Source: an uncultured Candidatus Melainabacteria bacterium
GTDB taxonomy: Bacteria; Cyanobacteriota; Vampirovibrionia; Gastranaerophilales; Gastranaerophilaceae
Length of the DNA stretch: 47,334 nt
Assembly (NCBI GenBank): GCA_945910425.1
Contig: CAMDYM010000009.1
Location: forward strand, 1-47,334
Direction of reading: 5' to 3'
The notes beneath the pieces were generated by a model. The model was given only the letters and a program-made list of their open reading frames with translations, was not told where the DNA came from and did no database searches. The translations under genes and the position numbers were made by a program. Below, piece after piece: positions 33,316 to 40,574 of the stretch (positions are counted from its first letter, which is position 1; each line of letters opens with the position of its first letter).

Positions 33316-33990
33316 ATGAATTATAAGCGTGTATTTATTCAAAATAGTTGTGTTCATTTGATAATTGTTGCATATAATCGAAAGCCGATATTTATAGATA
33401 ATATTGACTTACTCCAAAAAGCTATTGATAATGCAATGCAATATTTTCAATTTGAAATTGTTGCTTTTTGTATTTTGCCTGACCATATTCATATTATTAT
33501 AAAACCTACAGATATTTATGAATATCCAAAAATAATTACTTCTATAAAATATTACTTTTCAAAAAATTTTAATGTTGGGGTAGAAACCCCAACCTACAAA
33601 TATTTGAATAATGACGAAAAAGGCTGGGTAGAAACTCCAACCTACAAATATTTGAATAATGACGAAAAAGGCTGGGTAGAAACTCCAACTTGCAAATATT
33701 TGAATAATGACGAAAAAGGTGGGGTAGAAACTTTAACCTACGGATATTTAAATAAAGGTGAAAAGGGTGTTTTTCAAAGAAGATATTATGAACATACCAT
33801 AATCTCAGAAGAAGATTTAAATATCCATGTTGATTATATACACTATAATCCTATAAAACACGGTTATGTAAAATGCGCAAAAGATTGGGAATATTCATCC
33901 TTTAAGGAATATGTTAAGAATGGATTTTATGATGAAAATTGGTGCAATTTTGAAGATAAGAATAAGATTAAGGATTTAAACTATGAATAA
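33316..33990 (+). CDS. REP-associated tyrosine transposase (RAYT)
   Basis: Single-strand HUH nuclease of the Y1 family (TnpA_REP), which recognises GTAG plus hairpin elements. 224 residues: N-terminal YKRVFIQNSCVHLIIVAYNR, the HUH pair in LPDHIHIIIKP (H57, H59), and the late block GVFQRRYYEHTI and HVDYIHYNPIKHGYVK with Y174 the likely nucleophile, then WEYSSFKEYVKNGFYDENW. Between them residues 89-152 are four 16-residue repeats (VETPTYKYLNNDEKGW type) that ordinary RAYTs lack; they come from a captured REP. The frame is intact. It overlaps folC by 8 bases. Confidence 0.9.
   Translation: MNYKRVFIQNSCVHLIIVAYNRKPIFIDNIDLLQKAIDNAMQYFQFEIVAFCILPDHIHIIIKPTDIYEYPKIITSIKYYFSKNFNVGVETPTYKYLNNDEKGWVETPTYKYLNNDEKGWVETPTCKYLNNDEKGGVETLTYGYLNKGEKGVFQRRYYEHTIISEEDLNIHVDYIHYNPIKHGYVKCAKDWEYSSFKEYVKNGFYDENWCNFEDKNKIKDLNYE
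33574..33597 (-). repeat. REP element C inside the RAYT coding region
   Basis: On the minus strand, a GTAG plus GTTGGGG/CCCCAAC hairpin identical to elements B and 12724. It encodes part of residues 87-94 in frame. Confidence 0.9.
33580..33771 (+). repeat. Four tandem 48-bp in-frame repeats
   Basis: Units start at 33580, 33628, 33676 and 33724. Each joins a REP remnant to a gene-like segment ending GACGAAAAAGGC or similar. Unit 1 is the intact one; units 3 and 4 are progressively diverged. Because 48 is a multiple of 3, the frame is kept. Confidence 0.95.
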
Positions 33991-35197
33991 CAATCATTAT
34001 AACGATGCGGTTAAATTATTGACATCTGTCGGAAAATTTCATATATGCCTTGGTTTAGAGCGAATGGAGCAGGTTTTGGAGCTTTTAGGTAATCCGCAAG
34101 ATAAACTTAATTGTATCCATGTTGCAGGAACAAACGGCAAAGGTTCTGTTTGTTCAATATTGGCTTCAATTTTGGCAGAATCGGGTAAAAAAGTCGGGCT
34201 TTATACTTCTCCGCATATTTTTAAGTATACTGAGCGGATTAAAATACTTTTACCCCCTCTCCCCCTAAAGGTGGCGAGGGAACAGGCTTGTATCTCGGAT
34301 GAAGTCTTTGCGCGTTATGTGTTTGAGATTTCAAATCTTGCCGATAAAAACGGGATTGATTTAACAGAGTTTGAGATTCTTACTGCTGTTATGTTCAAGT
34401 ATTTTGCGGATAACAGTGTTGATGTTGTTGTGTTAGAAACGGGTCTTGGCGGAAGGTTTGATGCTACAAATGTTATTAAGCGCAATCTTTGTTCAATAAT
34501 TACTCATGTCGATTTTGATCATACTGAGCGTTTAGGGAATACGCTTGATAAAATTGCTTACGAAAAGGCGGGTATAATAAAACCGAATTGTCCTTGTATT
34601 GTGTTTGAAGGTCGTGAAGTTTATTATGATGTAGCAAATGATGTCGGGGCAGCGCTTATTGTTATATCTCCTGTTGCAGATGTTAAGTATCTTGCGTTAC
34701 ACGGAGTTTACCAGCAGGAAAACTTATCGCTTGCGCTTGCTGCAATAAAAACTGTTTTTTCTGATATTTCACAAGAAGTTATTGATGAAGGTTTGAGGAA
34801 GGTCAAACATCCTTGCAGATTTCAATATATTAGAGAAAAAAATCTTATAATAGACGGTGCGCATAATCCAAACGGAATAGAAGCGTTAAAAACAAGTTTA
34901 GATGAGTGTTTCCCAAATATTAAGCGCAGGTTTATTTTTGGGTGCTTGAAAAATAAAGATTATAAAAAAATGCTTGGATTATTGTTCAAGGAAGATGATG
35001 AGATTTATTTTTATCATTTTTCTCATGCTAATTCTTGCGATTTTGAAACTTTACAGGCGGCTTGTTCGGTTGAATCTAAGGAGCTTACTTCTGATACCAA
35101 AATCGATTTCAATGACGGTCATTTAAATATTATCTGCGGGTCGTTTTATATGATATCAGAGTTTGCACAAAAGTTTGATATTTTAAGAAATATTTAG
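33983..35197 (+). CDS. folC: Bifunctional folylpolyglutamate/dihydrofolate synthase
   Basis: Adds glutamate to folates. 404 residues: P-loop AGTNGKGSVCS at 48-58, TSPHIFKYTERIKI, ETGLGGRFDATN, HVDFDHTERLG, EKAGIIKP and DGAHNPNG. Residues 88-103 (LLPPLPLKVAREQAC) replace the short loop between ERIKI and ISDEVF in other FolC, and match a palindromic repeat in the DNA. The ATG lies within the RAYT end, with AAGGAT as ribosome site. rpmI and rplT follow. Confidence 0.93.
   Translation: MNNNHYNDAVKLLTSVGKFHICLGLERMEQVLELLGNPQDKLNCIHVAGTNGKGSVCSILASILAESGKKVGLYTSPHIFKYTERIKILLPPLPLKVAREQACISDEVFARYVFEISNLADKNGIDLTEFEILTAVMFKYFADNSVDVVVLETGLGGRFDATNVIKRNLCSIITHVDFDHTERLGNTLDKIAYEKAGIIKPNCPCIVFEGREVYYDVANDVGAALIVISPVADVKYLALHGVYQQENLSLALAAIKTVFSDISQEVIDEGLRKVKHPCRFQYIREKNLIIDGAHNPNGIEALKTSLDECFPNIKRRFIFGCLKNKDYKKMLGLLFKEDDEIYFYHFSHANSCDFETLQAACSVESKELTSDTKIDFNDGHLNIICGSFYMISEFAQKFDILRNI
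34251..34292. repeat. C-rich palindromic repeat inside folC
   Basis: Starts TACCCCCTCTCCCCCTAAAG; outer arms CCCTC (34255-34259) and GAGGG (34276-34280), with an inner CCNCC/GGNGG stem. It is read in frame as part of LLPPLPLKVAREQAC. Related C-rich strings lie at 20272 and 36734. Confidence 0.65.
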
Positions 35198-35310
35198 CAT
35201 AAAACTTGCAAATTAAAGTTTTTCATAATATTATAAAACCAGCCGAAAGTTATAGGCTTTGGTATGCCTGTAATTTTTTAGTTACTACTTTAAACAAAAA
35301 GGAGAAGAAA

Positions 35311-35520
35311 ATGCCAAAATTAAAAACTCACAGATCAGCTGCAAAACGTTACAAAGTAACAGCAACTGGTAAAATTATGAAAAGACAAGCAGGTATAGGC
35401 CACTTGCTCCAACACAAATCAGCATCAAGAAAACGCAGAATTTTCAAGATGGTTGAGGTTTCTGAGTCACATACAGCATTGGTATCTAAAGAGTTACCAT
35501 ACAAGAAGTATTCAAGATAG
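35311..35520 (+). CDS. rpmI: 50S ribosomal protein L35
   Basis: 69 residues from the ATG at 35311 (AAAGGAGAAGAAA upstream); an upstream in-frame start at 35206 is not used. MPKLKTHRSAAKRYKVTATG begins the protein, and HLLQHKSASRKRR is the L35 signature. rplT follows after 11 bases. The 113-base leader has a small stem (AGGC/GCCT) followed by TTTTTT, which might be an attenuator; infC is not upstream as in many genomes. Confidence 0.96.
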   Translation: MPKLKTHRSAAKRYKVTATGKIMKRQAGIGHLLQHKSASRKRRIFKMVEVSESHTALVSKELPYKKYSR

Positions 35521-35531
35521 GAGCATAAAAA

Positions 35532-35876
35532 ATGAGAATTAAACGTGGTAATGCAGGTGTTAAAAGACACAAGAAAATATTAAAACTTGCTAAAGGTTTT
35601 ATCGGTGCAAGAAGCAGAATTTTTAAAGTTGCAAATATTGCAGTAATGAAAGCGTTGAAATACGCATACAGAGACAGACGTACTACAAAACGTAATATGA
35701 GAAGATTATGGATTGTAAGAATCAACGCTGCTGTTAGAGAACGCGGTATGAGTTATTCAAGATTTGTTAATGCTTGTAAAAAAGCTAACATTGTTGTTAA
35801 CAGAAAAATGCTTGCTGACTTAGCAGTAAAAGATCCTGAAGCATTTAACGTAATTTTTGAAACTATTTCTAAATAG
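35532..35876 (+). CDS. rplT: 50S ribosomal protein L20
   Basis: 114 residues; [40 protein letters not shown] and [17 protein letters not shown] are canonical. Assembly factor of the 50S subunit and often the autoregulator of rpmI-rplT. GGAGCATAAAA precedes the ATG. Confidence 0.97.
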   Translation: MRIKRGNAGVKRHKKILKLAKGFIGARSRIFKVANIAVMKALKYAYRDRRTTKRNMRRLWIVRINAAVRERGMSYSRFVNACKKANIVVNRKMLADLAVKDPEAFNVIFETISK

Positions 35877-35890
35877 TTTTTGAAGTTTAA

Positions 35891-35929
35891 AAAAAGGGGT
35901 GACTTTCTTTGAAAGCCGCCCCCTTTTTT
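35891..35929. terminator. Terminator between rplT and the prepilin gene
   Basis: AAAAAGGGG and CCCCTTTTT arms with an inner CTTTC/GAAAG stem and T runs on both strands, so it can serve both convergent genes. Confidence 0.85.
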
Positions 35930-35942
35930 GTATAATTATTTT

Positions 35943-36641
35943 TTAATGTCCTCGGTATAGTCTTGAGAAATAATCATCACGAGTTGCTGCAAAAAATGCG
36001 CAAGTTGAGCCGTTTTCGTTGGTGTTGCCGTTATCTGAACAAAGACTTTGCGGGTTAGTGCTATATGCAGCAGTTGTACCGGGAGCGCCCAGTGGTAAAA
36101 TCCCGTCATTTGTCAATTCAAATGTGAATAAATCCCATCCCCAGCGGTTTGGCAGTTTGTTTTTACCGTTAATATCTATAGATACCCAAACATAACCGTT
36201 TGCCGGGTTTTCAATAGCAAACAGCATCCCGTTATTTATAACAAATGCCCCGTCATCAAATCTGTTCATATTTATAGCTCTGTTGTTAAAAGATTTGTAA
36301 TTATCGCCTTCTTGTTTTTTCCCCCCGTATGATATACAAACACTGTCGTTTTTTTCAGAGTTGAAATCACCGCAATCGGTTGCTACTCTTTGATATTGTT
36401 TAAGTACCGGATATAATGACTGACTGGCAGCATAGGAAGCCGGTTTTATTGAAATATTATCCGCGTCCATATCTGCAAAGGCTTTTGTTAACAGTGCATA
36501 AGCTGTATTAAATTGAGCTTTTGCTGTTGCAGCTTTGTTTCCTGCGATAAGGTTTGGTAGTACTAATGCTGATACAACTCCGATAACACTTAATGCAATC
36601 AGAATTTCACTTAGGGTAAACCCTTTTAATCTTTTTAACAT
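35943..36641 (-). CDS. Type IV prepilin-like protein
   Basis: Third prepilin-like protein, 232 residues, with a short leader MLKRLKG, then FTLSEILIALSVIGVVSALV and Glu at +5. The globular part contains IDINGKNKLPNRWGWDLF and a C-terminal Cys pair (C, 12 residues, C, AFF), like the other two. It has no adjacent HTH gene or palindromic operator. Pilus or pseudopilus role inferred. Confidence 0.87.
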   Translation of the reverse strand: MLKRLKGFTLSEILIALSVIGVVSALVLPNLIAGNKAATAKAQFNTAYALLTKAFADMDADNISIKPASYAASQSLYPVLKQYQRVATDCGDFNSEKNDSVCISYGGKKQEGDNYKSFNNRAINMNRFDDGAFVINNGMLFAIENPANGYVWVSIDINGKNKLPNRWGWDLFTFELTNDGILPLGAPGTTAAYSTNPQSLCSDNGNTNENGSTCAFFAATRDDYFSRLYRGH

Positions 36642-36733
36642 ATAAATCTATCCTCGTAATATTCCTTTTTTATTATAACATATTTTTACGTACTGCTCAA
36701 GTCGGTAAGATATGTTGAGTTTGAAAATATTCA

Positions 36734-36747
36734 CTCCCCCCCCTGGC
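36734..36747. repeat. C-rich repeat fragment
   Basis: CTCCCCCCCCTGGC followed by an A/T run, similar to 20272-20289. It lies 59 bases before the gene at 36806. Confidence 0.35.
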
Positions 36748-36805
36748 AAAAAATTTTTTTACGGGTTTTATATAGAGTGTATAAACTTTCAAGGAGTAAA
36801 AATAT

Positions 36806-37336
36806 ATGTCAATGGAAATCTCACCTTACGGACAATCTCAAGATAAAATAAAGGTTCTGGGCACAGGAACAGTCGGTGCTGTTGCAGGAATGAGTGCTTA
36901 TTATCTGCCGGTGAGAAAAGACAGGTTTGTACGAAATGCTTATGATATTATGAAAGAGCAATCTGAAGAAAAGATTTTAAAGTTTAACGAAGCCGCTTTA
37001 AACTTATCAGGCGGCGGAAGATTAAAGCCTGAGCAAAGATTGTTTTTATCGCAAGAAGGTGTTACCGAAACTTTTGATGCAGTTAATACCAAAGTTAATG
37101 ATTTGAAACGAATTATTATTGACAGCGATTACATTAAAACAGTAAAAGAAGATTTAGCTAATAATTTTGCTAATTTTAAAAAGTCGGAAGCCCTAAGAGA
37201 TTTTGTTGCGTCAAAAGCGTTCCAAAAGATACGCTGGACCAATTTTGCATGGGGCGCAGGAATAGGCTTTGTGTTAGCTTCAGTGTTGGGTGCTAAAGTT
37301 TTATCTGTTCCTCAAAAAACTGTTGAGCAAGCTTAA
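36806..37336 (+). CDS. Unknown protein with two hydrophobic segments
   Basis: Not recognised. 176 residues, AAGGAG upstream. Near the N-terminus lies a Gly/Ala-rich stretch (VLGTGTVGAVAGMSAYYLPV), and near the C-terminus another (NFAWGAGIGFVLASVLGAKV), with an alpha-helical charged middle (EQSEEKILKFNEAALNL, DLKRIIIDSDYIKTVKEDL). Its layout resembles the other unknown membrane-associated gene at 8119. Convergent with the lysozyme gene, separated by one base. Confidence 0.6.
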   Translation: MSMEISPYGQSQDKIKVLGTGTVGAVAGMSAYYLPVRKDRFVRNAYDIMKEQSEEKILKFNEAALNLSGGGRLKPEQRLFLSQEGVTETFDAVNTKVNDLKRIIIDSDYIKTVKEDLANNFANFKKSEALRDFVASKAFQKIRWTNFAWGAGIGFVLASVLGAKVLSVPQKTVEQA

Positions 37337-37337
37337 T

Positions 37338-38822
37338 TTATTGACTTGATTTCATTTTGTAACCTGTAACAATACCTTTTTTAGCGTTAGCCCAAGCTTT
37401 TTGTACAAGTTTTACATTGGCTCTTAAGCTTTTTTTCTTCTTCATGGCTTTTAGTGCTTTTTGATATCGCGGTTCAAAAGCTTTAATTGCGGCTTTTCGC
37501 TTACTTGGCGGTAAGTCTTTTAAGCCTGAAATGAATCTGTAAATGTTACGTTCCAATAAGCTTGCTACTCCGCTTTGTCGGTATGTATTACATAAGGCGG
37601 ATGCATAGTGACCGTCTTGTAAATTCTTTTTAATCTTTTTTGTATATTTATTCCAATGCGGGTTTTTAAATCCGTCCCAGATACCTTTATTATAAGTTAT
37701 ATCTAAGATTGCGCTTTTGACTGAATCAGGTGTTTTTTGCCAATTTTTCTTACCCATATAAGCTATGGTCATAGCTTCATGTTTTAGAATATCTTCTGCT
37801 AAGATTTCGTATGCTTTTTCTTTTGTAATAGTAATTTTTTTGCCCGGAGCATAAGAAAGAGGTTTTCCGTCAACTCTTCCCGTATGTCCAAAACCTATGG
37901 TTGGTGTTCCTTTGCCTTTACTAGGAATGCAATCGTCATAGGTCGTTAAATCAGGTACTCCTGGTTTTCTTGTTTCAACAATGGTTAATAAATCTTTTAG
38001 ATAGTTTTCAGACACTCCTGTAATTTTTGCTACATCTGCCAAATTTTTACAAGAACCTTTTTTTACTTTATATCTTGCAGGTATTGTAATTTTTGTTCCC
38101 GGTTTAAAATTACATTTAATATTTGCAAGGTCTGATTTTGAATAGGTTACTTTATAATCCCTGCCTTCTTTTAACTGAGGGTTCGCGGCAATGATTTGAT
38201 AGGTATCAACTTCATATTTTCTTGCCAGATCTACAATACTTTCTCCTGCTTTTGTTGTGTGTGTGAAAGCTTTTTCGGTTATAATATTCGGATTAGAAAA
38301 TAATCCGTTGCCGCTTTCTTTTCCTGATGAAGCAGAAGGCGCTGTTTCGTCGGTTTTGTCTTTTGGTGTTATGTTACTGAATTGAAAAGCTATAACACTG
38401 CTTGTTTTTGCGTTCCCGTTTGTAATATAAGCAGAAAATTTGTTTTCTGTTGAAAATAATTTTGTGTTTTTTACTTTGTATGTGTTTGATAAAAATTCAT
38501 GTAAGTCTTTTGCGAGTTTATTGTTTTTAAATTTATTCATCGCGCTTTTAATATCCGCGATACTCAGTGTCCATTTGTTGCCTAAGCCTTCATCAGTATT
38601 GTTTGCAACAGCTTTGAAAGTTGCAAATTGGTAATTTGTCATTGATATACGTTCTGAAGTTGTTGTTCTGTAAGTTGTTTTATTGAAAATGCTTATTTCC
38701 CCGTTGGCGTTGATGCTATAGCGTTTATTTCCTGCATCAAACGAACAGCCCTTTTCCATTTTTATGGTTCGAATTTTCCCCGAAATTTCAACTTTGACGT
38801 TTACAAAATCAGTATTACTCAT
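37338..38822 (-). CDS. LysM-GH24 lysozyme-like protein
   Basis: Peptidoglycan hydrolase of 494 residues. Residues 1-150 are unknown; 187-247 form a LysM domain (HTTKAGESIVDLARKYEVDT ... FKPGTKITIP); 275-460 a GH24 (T4-lysozyme-type) domain with E283, D297 and T308 in the order of the family triad: IVETR, TTYDDC, TPTIGFGHTG. No signal peptide, like phage endolysins, but the LysM and long N-terminus are not phage-like, and no phage genes surround it. It could be a cell-wall remodelling, lytic or injected effector enzyme. Muramidase activity is well supported; its way of export is unknown. Confidence 0.82.
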   Translation of the reverse strand: MSNTDFVNVKVEISGKIRTIKMEKGCSFDAGNKRYSINANGEISIFNKTTYRTTTSERISMTNYQFATFKAVANNTDEGLGNKWTLSIADIKSAMNKFKNNKLAKDLHEFLSNTYKVKNTKLFSTENKFSAYITNGNAKTSSVIAFQFSNITPKDKTDETAPSASSGKESGNGLFSNPNIITEKAFTHTTKAGESIVDLARKYEVDTYQIIAANPQLKEGRDYKVTYSKSDLANIKCNFKPGTKITIPARYKVKKGSCKNLADVAKITGVSENYLKDLLTIVETRKPGVPDLTTYDDCIPSKGKGTPTIGFGHTGRVDGKPLSYAPGKKITITKEKAYEILAEDILKHEAMTIAYMGKKNWQKTPDSVKSAILDITYNKGIWDGFKNPHWNKYTKKIKKNLQDGHYASALCNTYRQSGVASLLERNIYRFISGLKDLPPSKRKAAIKAFEPRYQKALKAMKKKKSLRANVKLVQKAWANAKKGIVTGYKMKSSQ

Positions 38823-38946
38823 TTTTATATTCCCCTATAATATCCCCTATATTTTTATAAAAAATTTTTGATTGTGTAATTATTGCTGTTTATATATTAT
38901 TTAATTAACATATTGTTACATTTCTTTATGCTATAATAATCCTGTT

Positions 38947-40272
38947 ATGTCAGAACAAGGGATAAAATATTACGTAAAAGAATTACTGACAATTGCTGCC
39001 CCGATTATTATGGGAAACTTAGGTTTCATTCTTATTGGTATCGGGGATGTAGTGATTGCGGGAAGACATTCAACTGATACATTTGCGGCAATCAGTATTG
39101 CTACGGCTATTATAAATTGTATAATGACCTTTGGAATTGGTTTGATTGGCGGAATTTCACCTTTATTGTCAAATTATCGCGGTGAAAAACGTGCTGTTAA
39201 AAAATATTTTTACCCGTCTATAAGGTTTTCAATGATTTTGGCTGTAATTATGTGTATTCTTTGTCTTGCGGTAATTCCTGTTATTCCGATGTTGGGTTTT
39301 GAACAAAAATTGGTTCCGCATATTCAGGATTATATATTTATAACCGCGTTTTCAACGTTCGGGGCATATTTACACATGTGCCTGAAAGAGTATTTGCAAG
39401 CCTTTGAAATCGTGATGTTTCCGAATCTGGTTACTATATTTTGTGTATTTTTGAATATTTTATTAAACTGGATTTTTGTATTCGGGGTAGGACTCATTCC
39501 GTCTATGGGTGTTATAGGGCTTGCTGTTGCAAGTTTTATTGTAAGATATTTTATGGCATTTGCTTTGCTTATTTATTGCTATATGAATATGAGATTTAAG
39601 AATTACCATGAAAAAGGTTATTATAAGGCTTTATTAAGTATCGGAATGCCGATTTCTTTAGCTGTGCTGGTTGAATTTGTGGCATTTAATTCTGTCGCAA
39701 TCTTTATGGGCAGAGTATCGGGCGTGTATGCTGCTGCGCAAAATTTGGTTTGCTCATTAACCACAATTCCGTTTATGGTAACTTTTGCAGTATCTAATGC
39801 GATTGCTGTTAAGGTCGGATTTGCAAACGGTGCGGGGCAGGTTGAAGATTTAAAAAAATATTCGCTTGTCGGAACGGTTATGGCTGTCGGGTTTATGATG
39901 TGCAGCGCACTTATATTTTGTTCATTCCCAAGAGTTATTGTAGGGGTTTTTACGGTTGACGAAGTTTTATTTAAAATTGCGGTTCCTGTTGTATATGTTC
40001 TTTCTGTGTTTCAGGTGTTTGACGGCTTGCAGGTCACGTTATCGGGAATTTGCAAGGGGGTAAAACAAACGGATATCGTTTTATTGGCTAATTTCCTTGC
40101 TTATTGGTGTGTGTCAATTCCTGTCGGGTATACTTTAGCATTTAAGTATAATTTGAAACTAATCGGTTTTTGGATTGGTTTGTGCTTGTCTGCTGTTGTT
40201 TTATGTTCAATTATGATATTCAAACTGAAAATATTCTATGACAGACAATACAAAAACAAGAACTTAGCTTAA
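38947..40272 (+). CDS. MATE-family efflux transporter
   Basis: Cation-coupled drug or metabolite exporter, 441 residues with twelve spans. The start ELLTIAAPIIMGNLGFILIG and IGLIGGISPLLSNYRGEKR fit the MATE family, and the second half repeats it (LLSIGMPISLAVLVEFVAFN). A TATAAT lies 9 bases before the ATG, with no Shine-Dalgarno box. Substrate unknown. Confidence 0.92.
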   Translation: MSEQGIKYYVKELLTIAAPIIMGNLGFILIGIGDVVIAGRHSTDTFAAISIATAIINCIMTFGIGLIGGISPLLSNYRGEKRAVKKYFYPSIRFSMILAVIMCILCLAVIPVIPMLGFEQKLVPHIQDYIFITAFSTFGAYLHMCLKEYLQAFEIVMFPNLVTIFCVFLNILLNWIFVFGVGLIPSMGVIGLAVASFIVRYFMAFALLIYCYMNMRFKNYHEKGYYKALLSIGMPISLAVLVEFVAFNSVAIFMGRVSGVYAAAQNLVCSLTTIPFMVTFAVSNAIAVKVGFANGAGQVEDLKKYSLVGTVMAVGFMMCSALIFCSFPRVIVGVFTVDEVLFKIAVPVVYVLSVFQVFDGLQVTLSGICKGVKQTDIVLLANFLAYWCVSIPVGYTLAFKYNLKLIGFWIGLCLSAVVLCSIMIFKLKIFYDRQYKNKNLA

Positions 40273-40279
40273 GTTCTTG
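40257..40279 (+). terminator. Hairpin at the end of the MATE gene
   Basis: Perfect 10-bp arms CAAGAACTTA and TAAGTTCTTG around 3 bases, spanning the stop codon. No long T run, so termination is likely but weak. Confidence 0.4.
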
Positions 40280-40322
40280 CTGTAATTTCGGGGATTTGTA
40301 TATAATAAGTTTTACATTTTAC

Positions 40323-40457
40323 TTATAAAACAAAGAATAAAAGTGTGAACATGAAACCTAAAGATGCAGCACTGAATAAAAACCAGGTATGCATAACAGG
40401 GTGTTGGTAAGACCAGATTTCTTTAATTGTGCTGGTTGCATTGTTTAGGGTTTGCAT
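40323..40457 (-). CDS. 44-residue membrane peptide
   Basis: A short gene in the 302-base gap. The ATG at 40457 is preceded by GGAGAATAAAAC, a fair ribosome site. The product starts MQTLNNATSTIKEIWSYQHP, followed by VMHTWFLFSAASLGFMFTLL and FFVL: a soluble 20-residue part, then one span. Function unknown. The rest of the gap holds the promoter at 40540. Confidence 0.5.
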   Translation of the reverse strand: MQTLNNATSTIKEIWSYQHPVMHTWFLFSAASLGFMFTLLFFVL

Positions 40458-40539
40458 GTTTTATTCTCCAAATAAACTCGTGTGTTTTTCTATATATTCT
40501 ATTTTCCACATTTAAATCAAAACAACATCACCTGTTTGG

Positions 40540-40568
40540 TTGATTATTAATTTAGTTTATTTTATTAT
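40540..40568 (+). promoter_or_regulatory. Promoter for the U32 gene, leaderless position
   Basis: TTGATT (40540-40545), 17-base spacer, TATTAT (40563-40568). The ATG at 40575 lies 7 bases downstream of the -10 box, where transcription itself should start. Confidence 0.65.
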
Positions 40569-40574
40569 TGACTT

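Noticed and set aside
33580-33771. Possible CRISPR array
   Set aside because: The repeats are directly adjacent, have no unique spacers, and are in frame with the transposase.
34251-34292. Sequencing error or frameshift in folC
   Set aside because: The frame is intact on both sides and the inserted length keeps FolC motifs aligned; a palindromic insert explains it better.
35198-35310. L20-type autoregulatory leader before rpmI
   Set aside because: Only a weak AGGC/GCCT stem with a T run is seen; I cannot match it to a known leader fold, so it is only mentioned under rpmI.
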